Positions 14,472 through 22,457 of a stretch of DNA of 31,462 nt are shown here, piece after piece. Below the pieces are notes generated by a model. That model saw nothing but the letters and a program-made list of their open reading frames with translations, was not told where the DNA came from and did no database searches. The position numbers were made by a program, and so were the translations under genes. The DNA is from Syntrophobacterales bacterium. GTDB lineage: Bacteria; Desulfobacterota; Desulfobaccia; Desulfobaccales; 0-14-0-80-60-11. Location: positions 1 to 31,462 of the forward strand of contig JALNYP010000045.1 in NCBI GenBank assembly GCA_023229795.1, written 5' to 3'. Position 1 is the stretch's first letter, and each line of letters begins with the position of its first letter.

Positions 14472-15848
14472 ATGGAAGCTATTTGGCCTGATGTGAAAGA
14501 AATTATCAAGAACCAGTTGCCTCGACCCACTTTCGACCTGTGGCTTGAGCCCCTCCGGGCCGAGTCCGGACCCGGGGGAGAACTGGTGTTGTCCTGTCCC
14601 AACCCTTTTGCCCTCAGGTGGATCCAGGCTAATTATCTCAAGCTTATCCGCCAGATCCTGGAGACCACCTTCAACCGCAGTCTGCCGGTGCATCTCAAGT
14701 TGCTGACCGCACCCATCCGGCCGCCGGCCGTGATGCCGGTGAATCAGCCGTCCCTACCGATGGTCTCGGAAAGGCCCAGCCGCCGCGGGCTGAACCGCGC
14801 CTTCACCTTCGACCAGTTCGTGGTCGGGGCCTCCAACCGCCTGGCGTATCAGGCCTCCCAGGCGCTGGCCCGCAACGATACCTTTTATAATCGCATCCTG
14901 TTTCTCACTTCGGGACCCGGCCTGGGAAAAAGCCACCTGTCCCAGGCGGTGGGGAACTTCATCAGCAAGTCTGCCGCCGGCCGGCAGGTGCTGTATACCA
15001 CCGCGGAGAATTTTGCCAACGAGATGGTGAAAGCGCTCAAGAGCGGCACCATGTCGTCTTTCAAAGAGCGGTTCCGGCGGGACTGCGACATCTTGCTGCT
15101 GGAAGAGGTGCAGTTTTTGAGCGGCAAAGAAAAGATTCAGGCGGAGGTCTGCTATACCCTGGATACCCTCATGGGGCAGAATAAACGGCTGGTTTTTACC
15201 AGTTGCTATCTGCCGGGAGAGATCGGCCACCTCTCCCAGGAATTGCGGTCCCGGCTCACCGGCGGCCTCATTACGCCCATCGGCCCGCCGGACTTTCCCA
15301 CCCGGGTCAATATCCTCAGTACCAAAGCCCAGAACCGGGGCGTGCAGGTGTCCGTCAGGATCCTGGAGTACCTGGCCGAACACGTCGAGGAGGACGTCCG
15401 CCGTCTGGAAAGCGCCCTGGATTGCCTGGTGGCCCGGGGGACTTTGCTGAATGAGCCTTTCAACCTGGGACTGGCCCGGGAAGTGCTCCAGGACCTGAAG
15501 GCCGTGGAGACGCGCTTGAATACCCCGGCGATTCAAAAGATCGTCGGCGATTACTACGGGGTGAGCTTGCCGGAATTGTTGGGGCGGTCGCGGCAGAGGC
15601 GCCTGGTGCGGGCCCGGCAGATGGCGCTTTACTTTTGCCGCATCTACACGGAAAAGACCATGGTGGAGTTGGGGCGCCTGTTCCAGCGCTCCCATGCCTC
15701 GGTGGTCCACGCCCTGCAGACCCTGGAGCGGGACCGCAAGACCCAGCCCCGGGTAGCCCAGGAGTTACAACTGCTGGAGGAGAAAATGGCTCAGGCCAAG
15801 GTCAGGCCGGGCTCGAGGCCAGCATCCACTCTTCGCACCGATGCTTGA
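14472..15848 (+). CDS. DnaA-family replication initiator-like ATPase (divergent)
   Basis: All four DnaA domains are present in 458 aa: an N-terminal WPDVKEIIKNQLPRPTFDLW domain, a short linker, an AAA+ core and a C-terminal helix-turn-helix. Walker A is SGPGLGKSH (147-155), and the box VII arginine is kept (R261). Two signatures differ from canonical DnaA. The Walker B segment is LLLEEVQF (E211-E212) instead of LLIDDIQF. The DNA-recognition signature is QRSHASVVHAL (405-414) rather than GRDHTTVLHA. There is no dnaN next to it and no DnaA-box cluster upstream. It may be the chromosomal initiator of an unusual lineage or, more likely, a second DnaA-like paralogue. The end overlaps phoU, convergent, by 47 nt. 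Confidence 0.85.
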   Translation: MEAIWPDVKEIIKNQLPRPTFDLWLEPLRAESGPGGELVLSCPNPFALRWIQANYLKLIRQILETTFNRSLPVHLKLLTAPIRPPAVMPVNQPSLPMVSERPSRRGLNRAFTFDQFVVGASNRLAYQASQALARNDTFYNRILFLTSGPGLGKSHLSQAVGNFISKSAAGRQVLYTTAENFANEMVKALKSGTMSSFKERFRRDCDILLLEEVQFLSGKEKIQAEVCYTLDTLMGQNKRLVFTSCYLPGEIGHLSQELRSRLTGGLITPIGPPDFPTRVNILSTKAQNRGVQVSVRILEYLAEHVEEDVRRLESALDCLVARGTLLNEPFNLGLAREVLQDLKAVETRLNTPAIQKIVGDYYGVSLPELLGRSRQRRLVRARQMALYFCRIYTEKTMVELGRLFQRSHASVVHALQTLERDRKTQPRVAQELQLLEEKMAQAKVRPGSRPASTLRTDA

Positions 15849-16512
15849 TGACCCGGCCTTCGACGATAAAGACGATGTCTTCCGCGATGTTGGTGGCCAG
15901 GTCGGCGATGCGTTCCAGGTTCCGCACGATGATAATGAAGTGGTGCAGGCGGGTTACCCAGCGGGACTCATTGATCATGCAGTCCAGGATCTTCTGAATG
16001 TACTCGTCATCCAGAATATCCACTTCCACGTCCCGCTGGCAGACCTGGATGGCCAGCTTGGGGTCCTGGTTGACAAAGGCGTCGATGCTGGTGCGGACCA
16101 TCCCCAAGGCCATATCCGCCATGACCTTGATGTCGATGGGAAGTTCCAGGGGTGGGCGGCTGTTCAGTTCGAGGGCGCGTTCGGAGATGTTGACCGCCTG
16201 ATCGCCGATGCGCTCCAGTTCGGTGGCGATGCGCATAGAAGCCGTGGTCAACCGGAGGTCGGTGGCTACGGGCTGGCGCAGGGCCAGTAATTTGAAGGCC
16301 TGTTCTTCAATGGCCAGTTCCATGCGGTTCAGGGTGATATCGTCGGTAATCACATCCCGGGCCAGATCGGAGTCGCGGTTGATCACCGACAGCAGGCTCT
16401 TGCTGACCGCGGTTTCGGCCAGTGCCGCCATCCGCAGCAAATCCTGCTTGAGCTTTGCCAATTCCTGGTCGAAATGTCTCGATAGTTCCGCGGGCGTCGC
16501 CATGCTCGCCAC
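15802..16512 (-). CDS. phoU: Phosphate-signalling regulator PhoU
   Basis: Cytoplasmic metal-binding three-helix-bundle repeat protein that damps PhoR signalling and controls the Pst transporter. The 236-aa product has both PhoU repeats, with SRHFDQELAKLKQDLLRMA at the start, LRLTTASMRIATELERIGDQAVNISER and, near the end, HFIIIVRNLERIADLATNIAEDIVFI. These carry the E/D-rich metal motifs. Start is a GTG with GAGGA upstream; an ATG 9 nt later is also possible. No pstSCAB or phoRB genes accompany it, so it is a detached member of the regulon. Its 3' end overlaps the dnaA-like gene tail to tail, so the two transcripts are partly antisense. Confidence 0.93.
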   Translation of the reverse strand: MASMATPAELSRHFDQELAKLKQDLLRMAALAETAVSKSLLSVINRDSDLARDVITDDITLNRMELAIEEQAFKLLALRQPVATDLRLTTASMRIATELERIGDQAVNISERALELNSRPPLELPIDIKVMADMALGMVRTSIDAFVNQDPKLAIQVCQRDVEVDILDDEYIQKILDCMINESRWVTRLHHFIIIVRNLERIADLATNIAEDIVFIVEGRVIKHRCEEWMLASSPA

Positions 16513-16615
16513 CTTTTCCTCATTATTCGTAGAAATTTTATTCTAGATCGTCTAAAAGATAAAGAATCCCCTGGTGATTTCGGGGTTATTTCTGCATTTT
16601 TATTCGAGAAAAACC

Positions 16616-17548
16616 ATGAAACTGGCAATAGTGGGTCCGGGGGCACTGGGATGTCTCCTGGCGGCCCTGCTTCGGGAGGCCGGCGAGGACGTCTCTCTGG
16701 TGGATTACCGGCCGGATCGGGTGGCCCGGCTGGGCCGCGACGGGATTCAGGTGCACACCCTGGAAGGCGGCCACCGCCTGGTCAAGGTGCCCATCGGCCT
16801 CCCCCCGGAAGTAGGCGCCTGCGACGTGACCATTATTGCCGTCAAGGCTTATCAGACGGCGACTGCGGCCCAAGCCCTGCCGGTGCTGATGTCCGCCGGG
16901 GGCCTGGCCCTTACCCTCCAGAACGGCCTGGGCAACCTGGAGGAGTTGGCCCGGGTGGCTGGGCCCGAGCGTCTGCTGGCCGGGGTGGGGCTGTTAGGGG
17001 TGACCCGCACCGGAGAGGGGCGGATCGTCTATGCCGGCCAGGGGGCCATTTTCATCGGGGTCCCGGCGGGGTCCCGGGTCTCAGGCACGGAAGTGGCGGC
17101 CCTGGCGGAGATCTTGCGGCACGCCGGCCTCCCGTGCCAAGCCCGGGAGGACATCGAGGCCGTGTTATGGGAAAAACTGGTCATTAATGCGGGCATCAAT
17201 CCCCTGACCGCCCTGCTGCGGGTACCCAACGGGGCGCTGCTCGAATTGCCCCCGGCCTGGGAACTCGCGGTGGCCGCGGCCACCGAAACCCAGGCGGTGG
17301 CGACGGCCGCGGGGCTCACCCTCACCGGGGACCCCGAGGCGCGCCTTCGCCAGGTCTGCACCGCCACCGCGGCCAACCGCTCTTCCATGCTCCAGGATGT
17401 CCTGGCCGGACGGCCCACAGAGATCGAGGCCCTGAACGCCCAGGTAGCTAAGCTGGGCCAGACGCTGGGCGTGCCCACGCCCGTTAACCACTTCCTGACT
17501 CAATTGGTCCGGGCCCTGGGAGCCGCTGTAGCCCTGCGAGTCGGGTGA
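16616..17548 (+). CDS. panE: 2-dehydropantoate 2-reductase (ketopantoate reductase)
   Basis: NADPH-dependent reduction of ketopantoate to pantoate in pantothenate/CoA synthesis. The 310-aa product begins MKLAIVGPGALGCLLAALLREAG, a Rossmann GxGxxG. It has the conserved Lys in VTIIAVKAYQT, TLQNGLGN, and the C-terminal catalytic region WEKLVINAGINPLTALL followed by SSMLQDVLAGRPTEIEALN. All are family hallmarks. An in-frame ATG 42 nt upstream would put residues before the Rossmann strand, so the later ATG is chosen despite a weak ribosome-binding site. Divergent from phoU. Homologues acting on other 2-oxo acids exist, so the exact substrate is probable rather than certain. Confidence 0.9.
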   Translation: MKLAIVGPGALGCLLAALLREAGEDVSLVDYRPDRVARLGRDGIQVHTLEGGHRLVKVPIGLPPEVGACDVTIIAVKAYQTATAAQALPVLMSAGGLALTLQNGLGNLEELARVAGPERLLAGVGLLGVTRTGEGRIVYAGQGAIFIGVPAGSRVSGTEVAALAEILRHAGLPCQAREDIEAVLWEKLVINAGINPLTALLRVPNGALLELPPAWELAVAAATETQAVATAAGLTLTGDPEARLRQVCTATAANRSSMLQDVLAGRPTEIEALNAQVAKLGQTLGVPTPVNHFLTQLVRALGAAVALRVG

Positions 17549-17572
17549 GAGGGGTCAGGTGTCGAGAAAAAG

Positions 17573-17600
17573 CTCGCCGCCGAGGGCGGCGGCGCCACAT
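17573..17600 (+). repeat. 28-bp GC-rich hairpin repeat, copy 1
   Basis: Core CGCCGCC-GAG-GGCGGCG flanked by CT and GCGCCACAT. The same 28 bases occur exactly at 19457-19484 in the same orientation. This copy lies between the convergent ends of panE and pcm. Confidence 0.8.
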
Positions 17601-17629
17601 GGTATGGGCCGCGTGATACAGACCGCTGG

Positions 17630-18379
17630 CTACTGGCCGCTGCCTTTCAAGGTCTCCGGGCGCACCAGGGGCACGAAGCGCACCGGCAGGGAGGCCTCCT
17701 CGGCCAGGTGGCCTTTAACCTTGCGGAACCTTACCAGGGTTTGGGCCCCATAGGGGGTCCCCAGAGGGATCACCAGGCGGCCGCCTTCTTTGAGCTGCGT
17801 CGTGAGCGCCGGTGGCACCCGGGGCGCGGCCGCAGTGACCACGATGGCGTCGAAGGGGGCCGCTTCAGGCCAGCCCTGGTAGCCGTCGCCGCTTCTCACC
17901 TGCACCCGGCCGTAGCCCAGCTCTTTGAGGCGGGCCGCGGCCTGGCGGGCCAACTCCGGGAGAAGTTCGATGGTGAAGACCTGGCCGGTGAGTTCCGCCA
18001 GGACTGCGGCCTGGTAACCCGAACCCGTCCCCACCTCAAGCACCCGGTCCCCCGGGGCCACTTCCGCCCACTGGGTCATCAGGGCCACAATATAGGGCTG
18101 GGAGATGGTCTGGCCCTCCCCGATGGGCAGGGGATGATCGCCGTAGGCCTGGGACGCCAGGGCCTCGGGCACGAAGCGGTGCCGGGGCACCCGGCCCATG
18201 GCGATCAAGACCCGGGGGTCGGTGATATCCCGCCGTTGCAGTTGCCGGGCCACCATGGCCTGGCGGGCCTCTGAATAACTCTCAGCCGGCGGGGCCGCCT
18301 CAACCTGGTGACTGAAGCCGCCCAGGAGGACGACACCGAGGGCGAGCCAGCGAGAAATTAATATCATCATGATGCGCAT
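17630..18379 (-). CDS. pcm: Protein-L-isoaspartate O-methyltransferase with signal peptide
   Basis: SAM-dependent methyltransferase that repairs isoaspartyl residues in damaged proteins. The 249-aa product carries an N-terminal hydrophobic signal (ISRWLALGVVLLGG, then cleavage-like VEAAPP), so this copy is probably periplasmic. Family motifs are YGDHPLPIGEGQTISQPYIVA, VLEVGTGSGYQAAVLAEL (motif I) and FDAIVVTAAAPRVP, and the tail VRFVPLV. The start is the first of several close methionines. It is convergent with panE and divergent from the REC-PAS protein. Confidence 0.93.
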   Translation of the reverse strand: MRIMMILISRWLALGVVLLGGFSHQVEAAPPAESYSEARQAMVARQLQRRDITDPRVLIAMGRVPRHRFVPEALASQAYGDHPLPIGEGQTISQPYIVALMTQWAEVAPGDRVLEVGTGSGYQAAVLAELTGQVFTIELLPELARQAAARLKELGYGRVQVRSGDGYQGWPEAAPFDAIVVTAAAPRVPPALTTQLKEGGRLVIPLGTPYGAQTLVRFRKVKGHLAEEASLPVRFVPLVRPETLKGSGQ

Positions 18380-18599
18380 ATAGGTTATTTCCAGTCAACT
18401 CAGCGTCATTATTGGTAATGTAGTATTTATAATAAATTAATATATATATAAATCAATTTAACTTTGTAACCCCGCTATTCTTAGGAAAATACTACCACAT
18501 CAATGAAAAAGTTGCCTTGCCATATTGAAAGATCGGCAACACGTCTTATTGTGTGAATATATCCACCTACCCGTTTCTGATAACAACAGGAATAAAGCC
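18380..18599. other. AT-rich divergent intergenic region with a spaced inverted repeat
   Basis: GTAGTATTT (18420-18428) is repeated inverted as AAATACTAC (18487-18495), flanking a very AT-rich stretch. It is a possible binding site between two divergent genes. No promoter stands out clearly. Confidence 0.3.
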
Positions 18600-19454
18600 A
18601 TGTCTGACGAATTAAGAATCCTGGTTCTCGGAAACGAGGCAAGCCCGGTTGATCTCATCGATTACGAACTGAGCAAGCTGAGCCTGCCCTTCACCGAAGT
18701 CCGCGTGAGTTCGCGGGACGCTTTCCTCCAAATATTACTTGAAGCTCCACCGGACCTTATCCTGATTGCCGCCCAGGGCGCCGGCGTGGACGGCCTGACG
18801 GCCCTGGCTCTGGCGCAGGAGGCCTGCCCCGGAGCCCCCTGCCTCTTGATCAACGACGCGGCCGGTCCGGCCAAGGCCACGGCAGGCCGCACCGGCACTT
18901 TTCCGGCCGCGCCCCTTGCCGACGCCGGGATCGAGGTGGGCCTGGCCGGGGCGATCCAAGAGACGTTCCCCTGGCGCCATCTTGAGGCCGGCGGCCTTTT
19001 GACGCCGCAGGACTCTCTGAAGGCGCCCTGGCCGATCCCCGAGATGGTCATCGCGTTCGTGTCCCCGGACGGCCGCATCCTGGAATTCAGTCCGGGTGCC
19101 GAGCACCTCACCGGCTGGCGCAAACCTGAAGTGTTGGGAAAGAACGCCCTCGAGGTCTTGTTCCCCGACGCCGAGAGAAAGCTGGCCGAGGATTACCTGA
19201 AACGGCTGGCATCGGAAGAGTCCGGCGGGGGCTTTGATCTGCCGCTCAAGGCGAAAAACGGCACGGAGCGCTCCTACCGCTGGTATTGCAATCCTTTGGC
19301 CGACGGACCCGACCGCCTGACCGGCATTATTATGGTGGGACAGCCTGCCCCCCCGGCGGCCTGGGAAAGGCGGCCGCAGGCCAGGGTGTCCCGAGCCCGC
19401 CCCTGCCCGAGGGTCAGCCAGCATACCATGACGCGCCGTACGGGAACCTGTTAA
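18600..19454 (+). CDS. Degenerate receiver-PAS protein without an output domain
   Basis: Cytoplasmic sensory-type protein of 284 aa. Residues 5-90 have receiver-domain pattern (LRILVLGNEAS, APPDLILIAAQG, PCLLIND), but the phosphoacceptor position is Ala57 and the acidic pair is missing, so it cannot be phosphorylated in the normal way. Residues 147-248 form a PAS domain (MVIAFVSPDGRILEFSPGAEHLTG, LPLKAKNGTERSYRW). After residue 248 the sequence becomes Pro/Arg-rich and ends beside a hairpin repeat. A run of seven C (19348-19354) precedes this change, so a frameshift that removed a natural end or a kinase domain is possible. AGGA lies ahead of the chosen ATG. Role unknown; possibly an adaptor. 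Confidence 0.65.
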   Translation: MSDELRILVLGNEASPVDLIDYELSKLSLPFTEVRVSSRDAFLQILLEAPPDLILIAAQGAGVDGLTALALAQEACPGAPCLLINDAAGPAKATAGRTGTFPAAPLADAGIEVGLAGAIQETFPWRHLEAGGLLTPQDSLKAPWPIPEMVIAFVSPDGRILEFSPGAEHLTGWRKPEVLGKNALEVLFPDAERKLAEDYLKRLASEESGGGFDLPLKAKNGTERSYRWYCNPLADGPDRLTGIIMVGQPAPPAAWERRPQARVSRARPCPRVSQHTMTRRTGTC

Positions 19455-19456
19455 TA

Positions 19457-19484
19457 CTCGCCGCCGAGGGCGGCGGCGCCACAT
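19457..19484 (+). repeat. 28-bp GC-rich hairpin repeat, copy 2
   Basis: Identical over 28 bases to 17573-17600, same orientation, again between two convergent gene ends. The stem is CGCCGCC/GGCGGCG with a 3-nt loop; no T-tract follows on either strand. Confidence 0.8.
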
Positions 19485-19488
19485 TGAC

Positions 19489-20547
19489 TCAGGGCTTCTG
19501 CGGGGCAGGAGTCCGGGCCTGCGGAGTTTTCCCGGCCACGGCGACGGTGGGCTCCGGGAGTCCCAGGGCGGCCTGTTCCGCCTCGATTTTCTCGAAGATG
19601 GCGTTGGCCAGGAGCTGGTGTCCGGCTTGATGCAAGTGACCGCTGAAGTTCAAAAAAATACTTTTGATATCCTGGCCGGACAGCACTTTTTTCATGGAGA
19701 CGTGATAGACGCCGGGCCCTTTCAAGGATTCCCCCAGTTTATCCAGGCCATGGTCGGTAAGGCAAAGGCGGTGGCGGGCGTCTTCTTCCAGGCGGCACTG
19801 GGTGACCAGGATGACGGGAATCTGAAGCTTACGCACCATGGCGACGTTTTCCACCGCGGTGTCGTAGGCCAATTTGATGCGGGCCGCGACTTCCTTGGGG
19901 TCGGCCCCGGCGGCCACCTGGGCGTCAGCGTCATTGACGGCGTATCTTAAGCGCACCTCTTCGGGCACCAGGGCCCAAAAGACCTTCTCCATCTTGGCCT
20001 CATAGAGCCGCCGGAAGATAAAAACCTTCATCAGCCAATGCCGGGGGTGCCACCCCTTGAATTCCTGGCTGCGGCGCCACTCCCGCTCATCCTCCCACTT
20101 ATTGTAGTCGTCGAAATGCAGGATGATCAGACTGGGCTCGTACTGCACGGCCTGGCGCAGCACGATCTGGCAGCGGCGGGCGCCGTAGCCGGGCACCGCC
20201 AGATTGATGGACTCCGCCGGAATACCATGTTGGCGCAATTCCTGCCCCAGCAGCCCGGGATAGGCCCCTTTCAGGCTCGGTCCCCGGGGCACGGAGTCGC
20301 CCACGGTCATGATCCGAAACACCCCCGGGGGCCGTCCGCGCTTAAACGTCTGGGGGTAGAAGCGGCGGCCGCCGGCCCGGAAGAGTTCCACAGTGCCGTC
20401 TGCATGTTCCGCGAAACCGGCCTCGGGATTGTAGCCGTAATCGAAGCGGCCGGAAATATCCTTGGCAAAGAAGACGCGGGCCCCCGCCTCAGCCAGGACC
20501 AGCAGGCAGAGAAGCATCAGACAGGCGGGGGTGAGGAGCCGTTTCAT
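19489..20547 (-). CDS. SGNH/GDSL-hydrolase-like protein partnered with an MBOAT acyltransferase
   Basis: Membrane-anchored extracytoplasmic protein of 352 aa, probably completing acyl transfer to a polysaccharide in the manner of AlgJ/AlgX-type partners. One N-terminal membrane span (LTPACLMLLCLLVLAEAGARVFF) precedes an SGNH fold. Ser85 is in VGDSVPRG, a Gly lies in NLAVPGYGARR, and an Asn-containing block is LILHFDDYNKW. A C-terminal His (H304) lies in FSGHLHQAGH. The Asp that normally sits three residues before this His is replaced by Phe301, so catalysis may differ. The start codon overlaps the MBOAT stop by one base (TGATG), so the pair is translationally coupled. The C-terminus is Pro/Ala-rich. 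Confidence 0.78.
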   Translation of the reverse strand: MKRLLTPACLMLLCLLVLAEAGARVFFAKDISGRFDYGYNPEAGFAEHADGTVELFRAGGRRFYPQTFKRGRPPGVFRIMTVGDSVPRGPSLKGAYPGLLGQELRQHGIPAESINLAVPGYGARRCQIVLRQAVQYEPSLIILHFDDYNKWEDEREWRRSQEFKGWHPRHWLMKVFIFRRLYEAKMEKVFWALVPEEVRLRYAVNDADAQVAAGADPKEVAARIKLAYDTAVENVAMVRKLQIPVILVTQCRLEEDARHRLCLTDHGLDKLGESLKGPGVYHVSMKKVLSGQDIKSIFLNFSGHLHQAGHQLLANAIFEKIEAEQAALGLPEPTVAVAGKTPQARTPAPQKP

Positions 20548-22127
20548 CAGAACTGAAAATAGATAAATTCTTTATCCTGCTCGCCGGAGGAGACGATCAA
20601 CAGGATCATCAGGGTGTAAATCAGGCCCCGGGCCGCCCAGGGGACGTGCGCCAGGGAGGCTTCATCCCGGTATTTGAAGGTCAGGACCTGCAACAGCAGC
20701 AAGGGCGCCACGTGAATCACCAGCCAGAGGGCGGAGGACTGCCAGGAGAGGGCCGCGGCCGGGTTCCAGTTGCCCAGGGCCCCGAACCAGACGCCCAGGT
20801 ACGAGATACTGGGGCTCCGGAAAATGGCCCAGCCCACGAAGGTGAACAGCACCATCAGGGGCACGGCCAGGAAGTCGCGCCAGGTCCAGGTTCCGTCTTT
20901 AATTTGGAGGCGGTTAAACGGCGGCACGACCCGGTAGAGGATGAGCAGGGCGCCGTGATAAGCCCCCCAGAGGACGAAGACCCAGTTGGCGCCGTGCCAG
21001 AGCCCCGCCAACACCATGACGATGGCCAGGTTCCGCAGAGTGTCCCAGCGGGCACCGCGGTTGCCCCCCAGGGGAATGTAGAGGTAATCCCGGAACCAGG
21101 TGGACAGGGAGATGTGCCAGCGGCCCCAAAATTCCGAGGGCGTCCGGGAAAAATAAGGGAAGCGGAAGTTCTCCATGAGGTCGATGCCCAAGAGCTTGGC
21201 GGACCCCCGGGCGATGTCGGTATAACCGGAAAAATCGCTGTAGATCTGGAAGGCGAAGGCCACCACCCCGAGCACCGCCCAGTAGCCGTTGAGGCTGGTC
21301 TTGGGGTCAAAGGCATAGTTGGCCAGGAGGGCGCAGTTATCCGCCACGAAAATCTTCTTGAAGAACCCCACCAGCATCAGACGCAGGCCGTCCTGGATAT
21401 GGGAATCCTGAAAACTGGCCCCCTGCTCCAGTTGGGGAATAAGGTTCTTGCCGCGTTCGATGGGCCCGGACACCATCTGGGGGAAAAAGGCGTCAAAGGT
21501 GGCAAAGGTGAGAAAATCGGCGCAGGGCGGGCTGTGCTCGCGGTAGATATCAATGACGTAGCCCAGGGATTGAAAGGTGTAAAAGGAGATGCCCACCGGC
21601 AGAATGATCTTGAGCAGGCTCCAATCGGAGGTGAAGCCCACTCCGGTCAGGAGCGATTTAAAGGAATCGACAAAAAAATTGCAGTACTTAAAGAATCCCA
21701 GGATGGCCAGACAGAAGACCACGCTGAGCACGAGGTAATATTTGGCGCGCTGGTCCTTGACCAGGCGGCGGATAAGCTCATGGGCCCCGAAAAAGGCCAG
21801 GCCCACCCCGAGGCTGATCGAAAGGAGGGACGCGGTGATGCCGGCCTGGGGCAAGAGGACGTAACAGCCCAGGACCCAGGCGCCGGGCAGCAGCGAGAAG
21901 CCCAGGACTTGCCAGGGCCGGTTTTCCCGGCCGGCGATGGCCAGGCCGCAGTTGTAATCAATGACCGTGGTGGCCAGCACCAGGGCCAGAAACCTGACGT
22001 CCCAGCAGGCATAGAAGAAATAGCTGGCCGCCAACAACAGCAGTAACCGCCGCCTGGCCGGCAGGAGCCAGTAGAGGATGAGGACCGCGGGAAGAAAAAT
22101 GAAATACTGCCAGGAGATGAAAGACAT
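20547..22127 (-). CDS. MBOAT-family membrane O-acyltransferase (AlgI-like)
   Basis: Polytopic inner-membrane protein of 526 aa that transfers acyl, usually acetyl, groups across the membrane to exported polysaccharide. The family blocks are clear: FQSLGYVIDIYREHSPP, MVSGPIERGKNLIPQ, GYTDIARGSAKLLGIDLMENF, the FWGRWHISLSTWFRDYLYIPLGGNRG signature, and GLWHGANWVFVLWGAYHG with the catalytic His. The stop overlaps the SGNH gene start by one base. No glycosyltransferases or export genes are nearby, so the polymer modified is unknown. A possible promoter lies about 270 nt upstream, leaving a long leader. Confidence 0.92.
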   Translation of the reverse strand: MSFISWQYFIFLPAVLILYWLLPARRRLLLLLAASYFFYACWDVRFLALVLATTVIDYNCGLAIAGRENRPWQVLGFSLLPGAWVLGCYVLLPQAGITASLLSISLGVGLAFFGAHELIRRLVKDQRAKYYLVLSVVFCLAILGFFKYCNFFVDSFKSLLTGVGFTSDWSLLKIILPVGISFYTFQSLGYVIDIYREHSPPCADFLTFATFDAFFPQMVSGPIERGKNLIPQLEQGASFQDSHIQDGLRLMLVGFFKKIFVADNCALLANYAFDPKTSLNGYWAVLGVVAFAFQIYSDFSGYTDIARGSAKLLGIDLMENFRFPYFSRTPSEFWGRWHISLSTWFRDYLYIPLGGNRGARWDTLRNLAIVMVLAGLWHGANWVFVLWGAYHGALLILYRVVPPFNRLQIKDGTWTWRDFLAVPLMVLFTFVGWAIFRSPSISYLGVWFGALGNWNPAAALSWQSSALWLVIHVAPLLLLQVLTFKYRDEASLAHVPWAARGLIYTLMILLIVSSGEQDKEFIYFQF

Positions 22128-22394
22128 AATGTATCAGCAGTTAGCTGTCAGCAATTAGCAGCCAGCCAAGACCTTTGCCCTTGGGCGCCAATAAGGTTGG
22201 GGTGATTTCCCGGGGTCCGGGCCACCCACTTTTATGAGCGTGATAAGAATCAAGCATGGGTTGCGAAACACAGGGGCTGCACCCTTGACGGTGGCTCGGC
22301 AGACGATGGCGTAAATTTCTTGAGAGGTCTCGCAGCTTTCCACAGGTAACGTCATCGCCGCTCCGCCGAGGCCGCCGAGGGCGCACCTTGTGCT
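22128..22394. other. Long untranslated leader region of the MBOAT/SGNH operon
   Basis: No convincing gene is seen. The stretch includes mixed small stems and a 13-base piece of the hairpin repeat core (22371-22383). I do not recognise a riboswitch class in it. A frame on the minus strand (from 22424) is low in protein-like character and is not called. Confidence 0.35.
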
Positions 22395-22424
22395 ATTATA
22401 CCTAATTCCGAGGGAAAAAGTCAC
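22395..22424 (-). promoter_or_regulatory. Candidate promoter of the MBOAT/SGNH operon
   Basis: A perfect TATAAT on the minus strand (22395-22400) with GTGACT 18 nt upstream, reading toward the MBOAT gene. Confidence 0.4.
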
Positions 22425-22457
22425 CGGCGGGAAAGCAAGGTCTTTTTGACGCCTCTC

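Noticed and set aside
22128..22394. Riboswitch in the long leader before the MBOAT gene
   Set aside because: I looked for cyclic-di-GMP, preQ1, SAM and cobalamin class motifs and saw none that fit.
22155..22424. 89-aa minus-strand frame upstream of the MBOAT gene
   Set aside because: Starts with GTG inside a promoter-like sequence, contains repeat-core bases and has no protein-family character; more likely untranslated leader.
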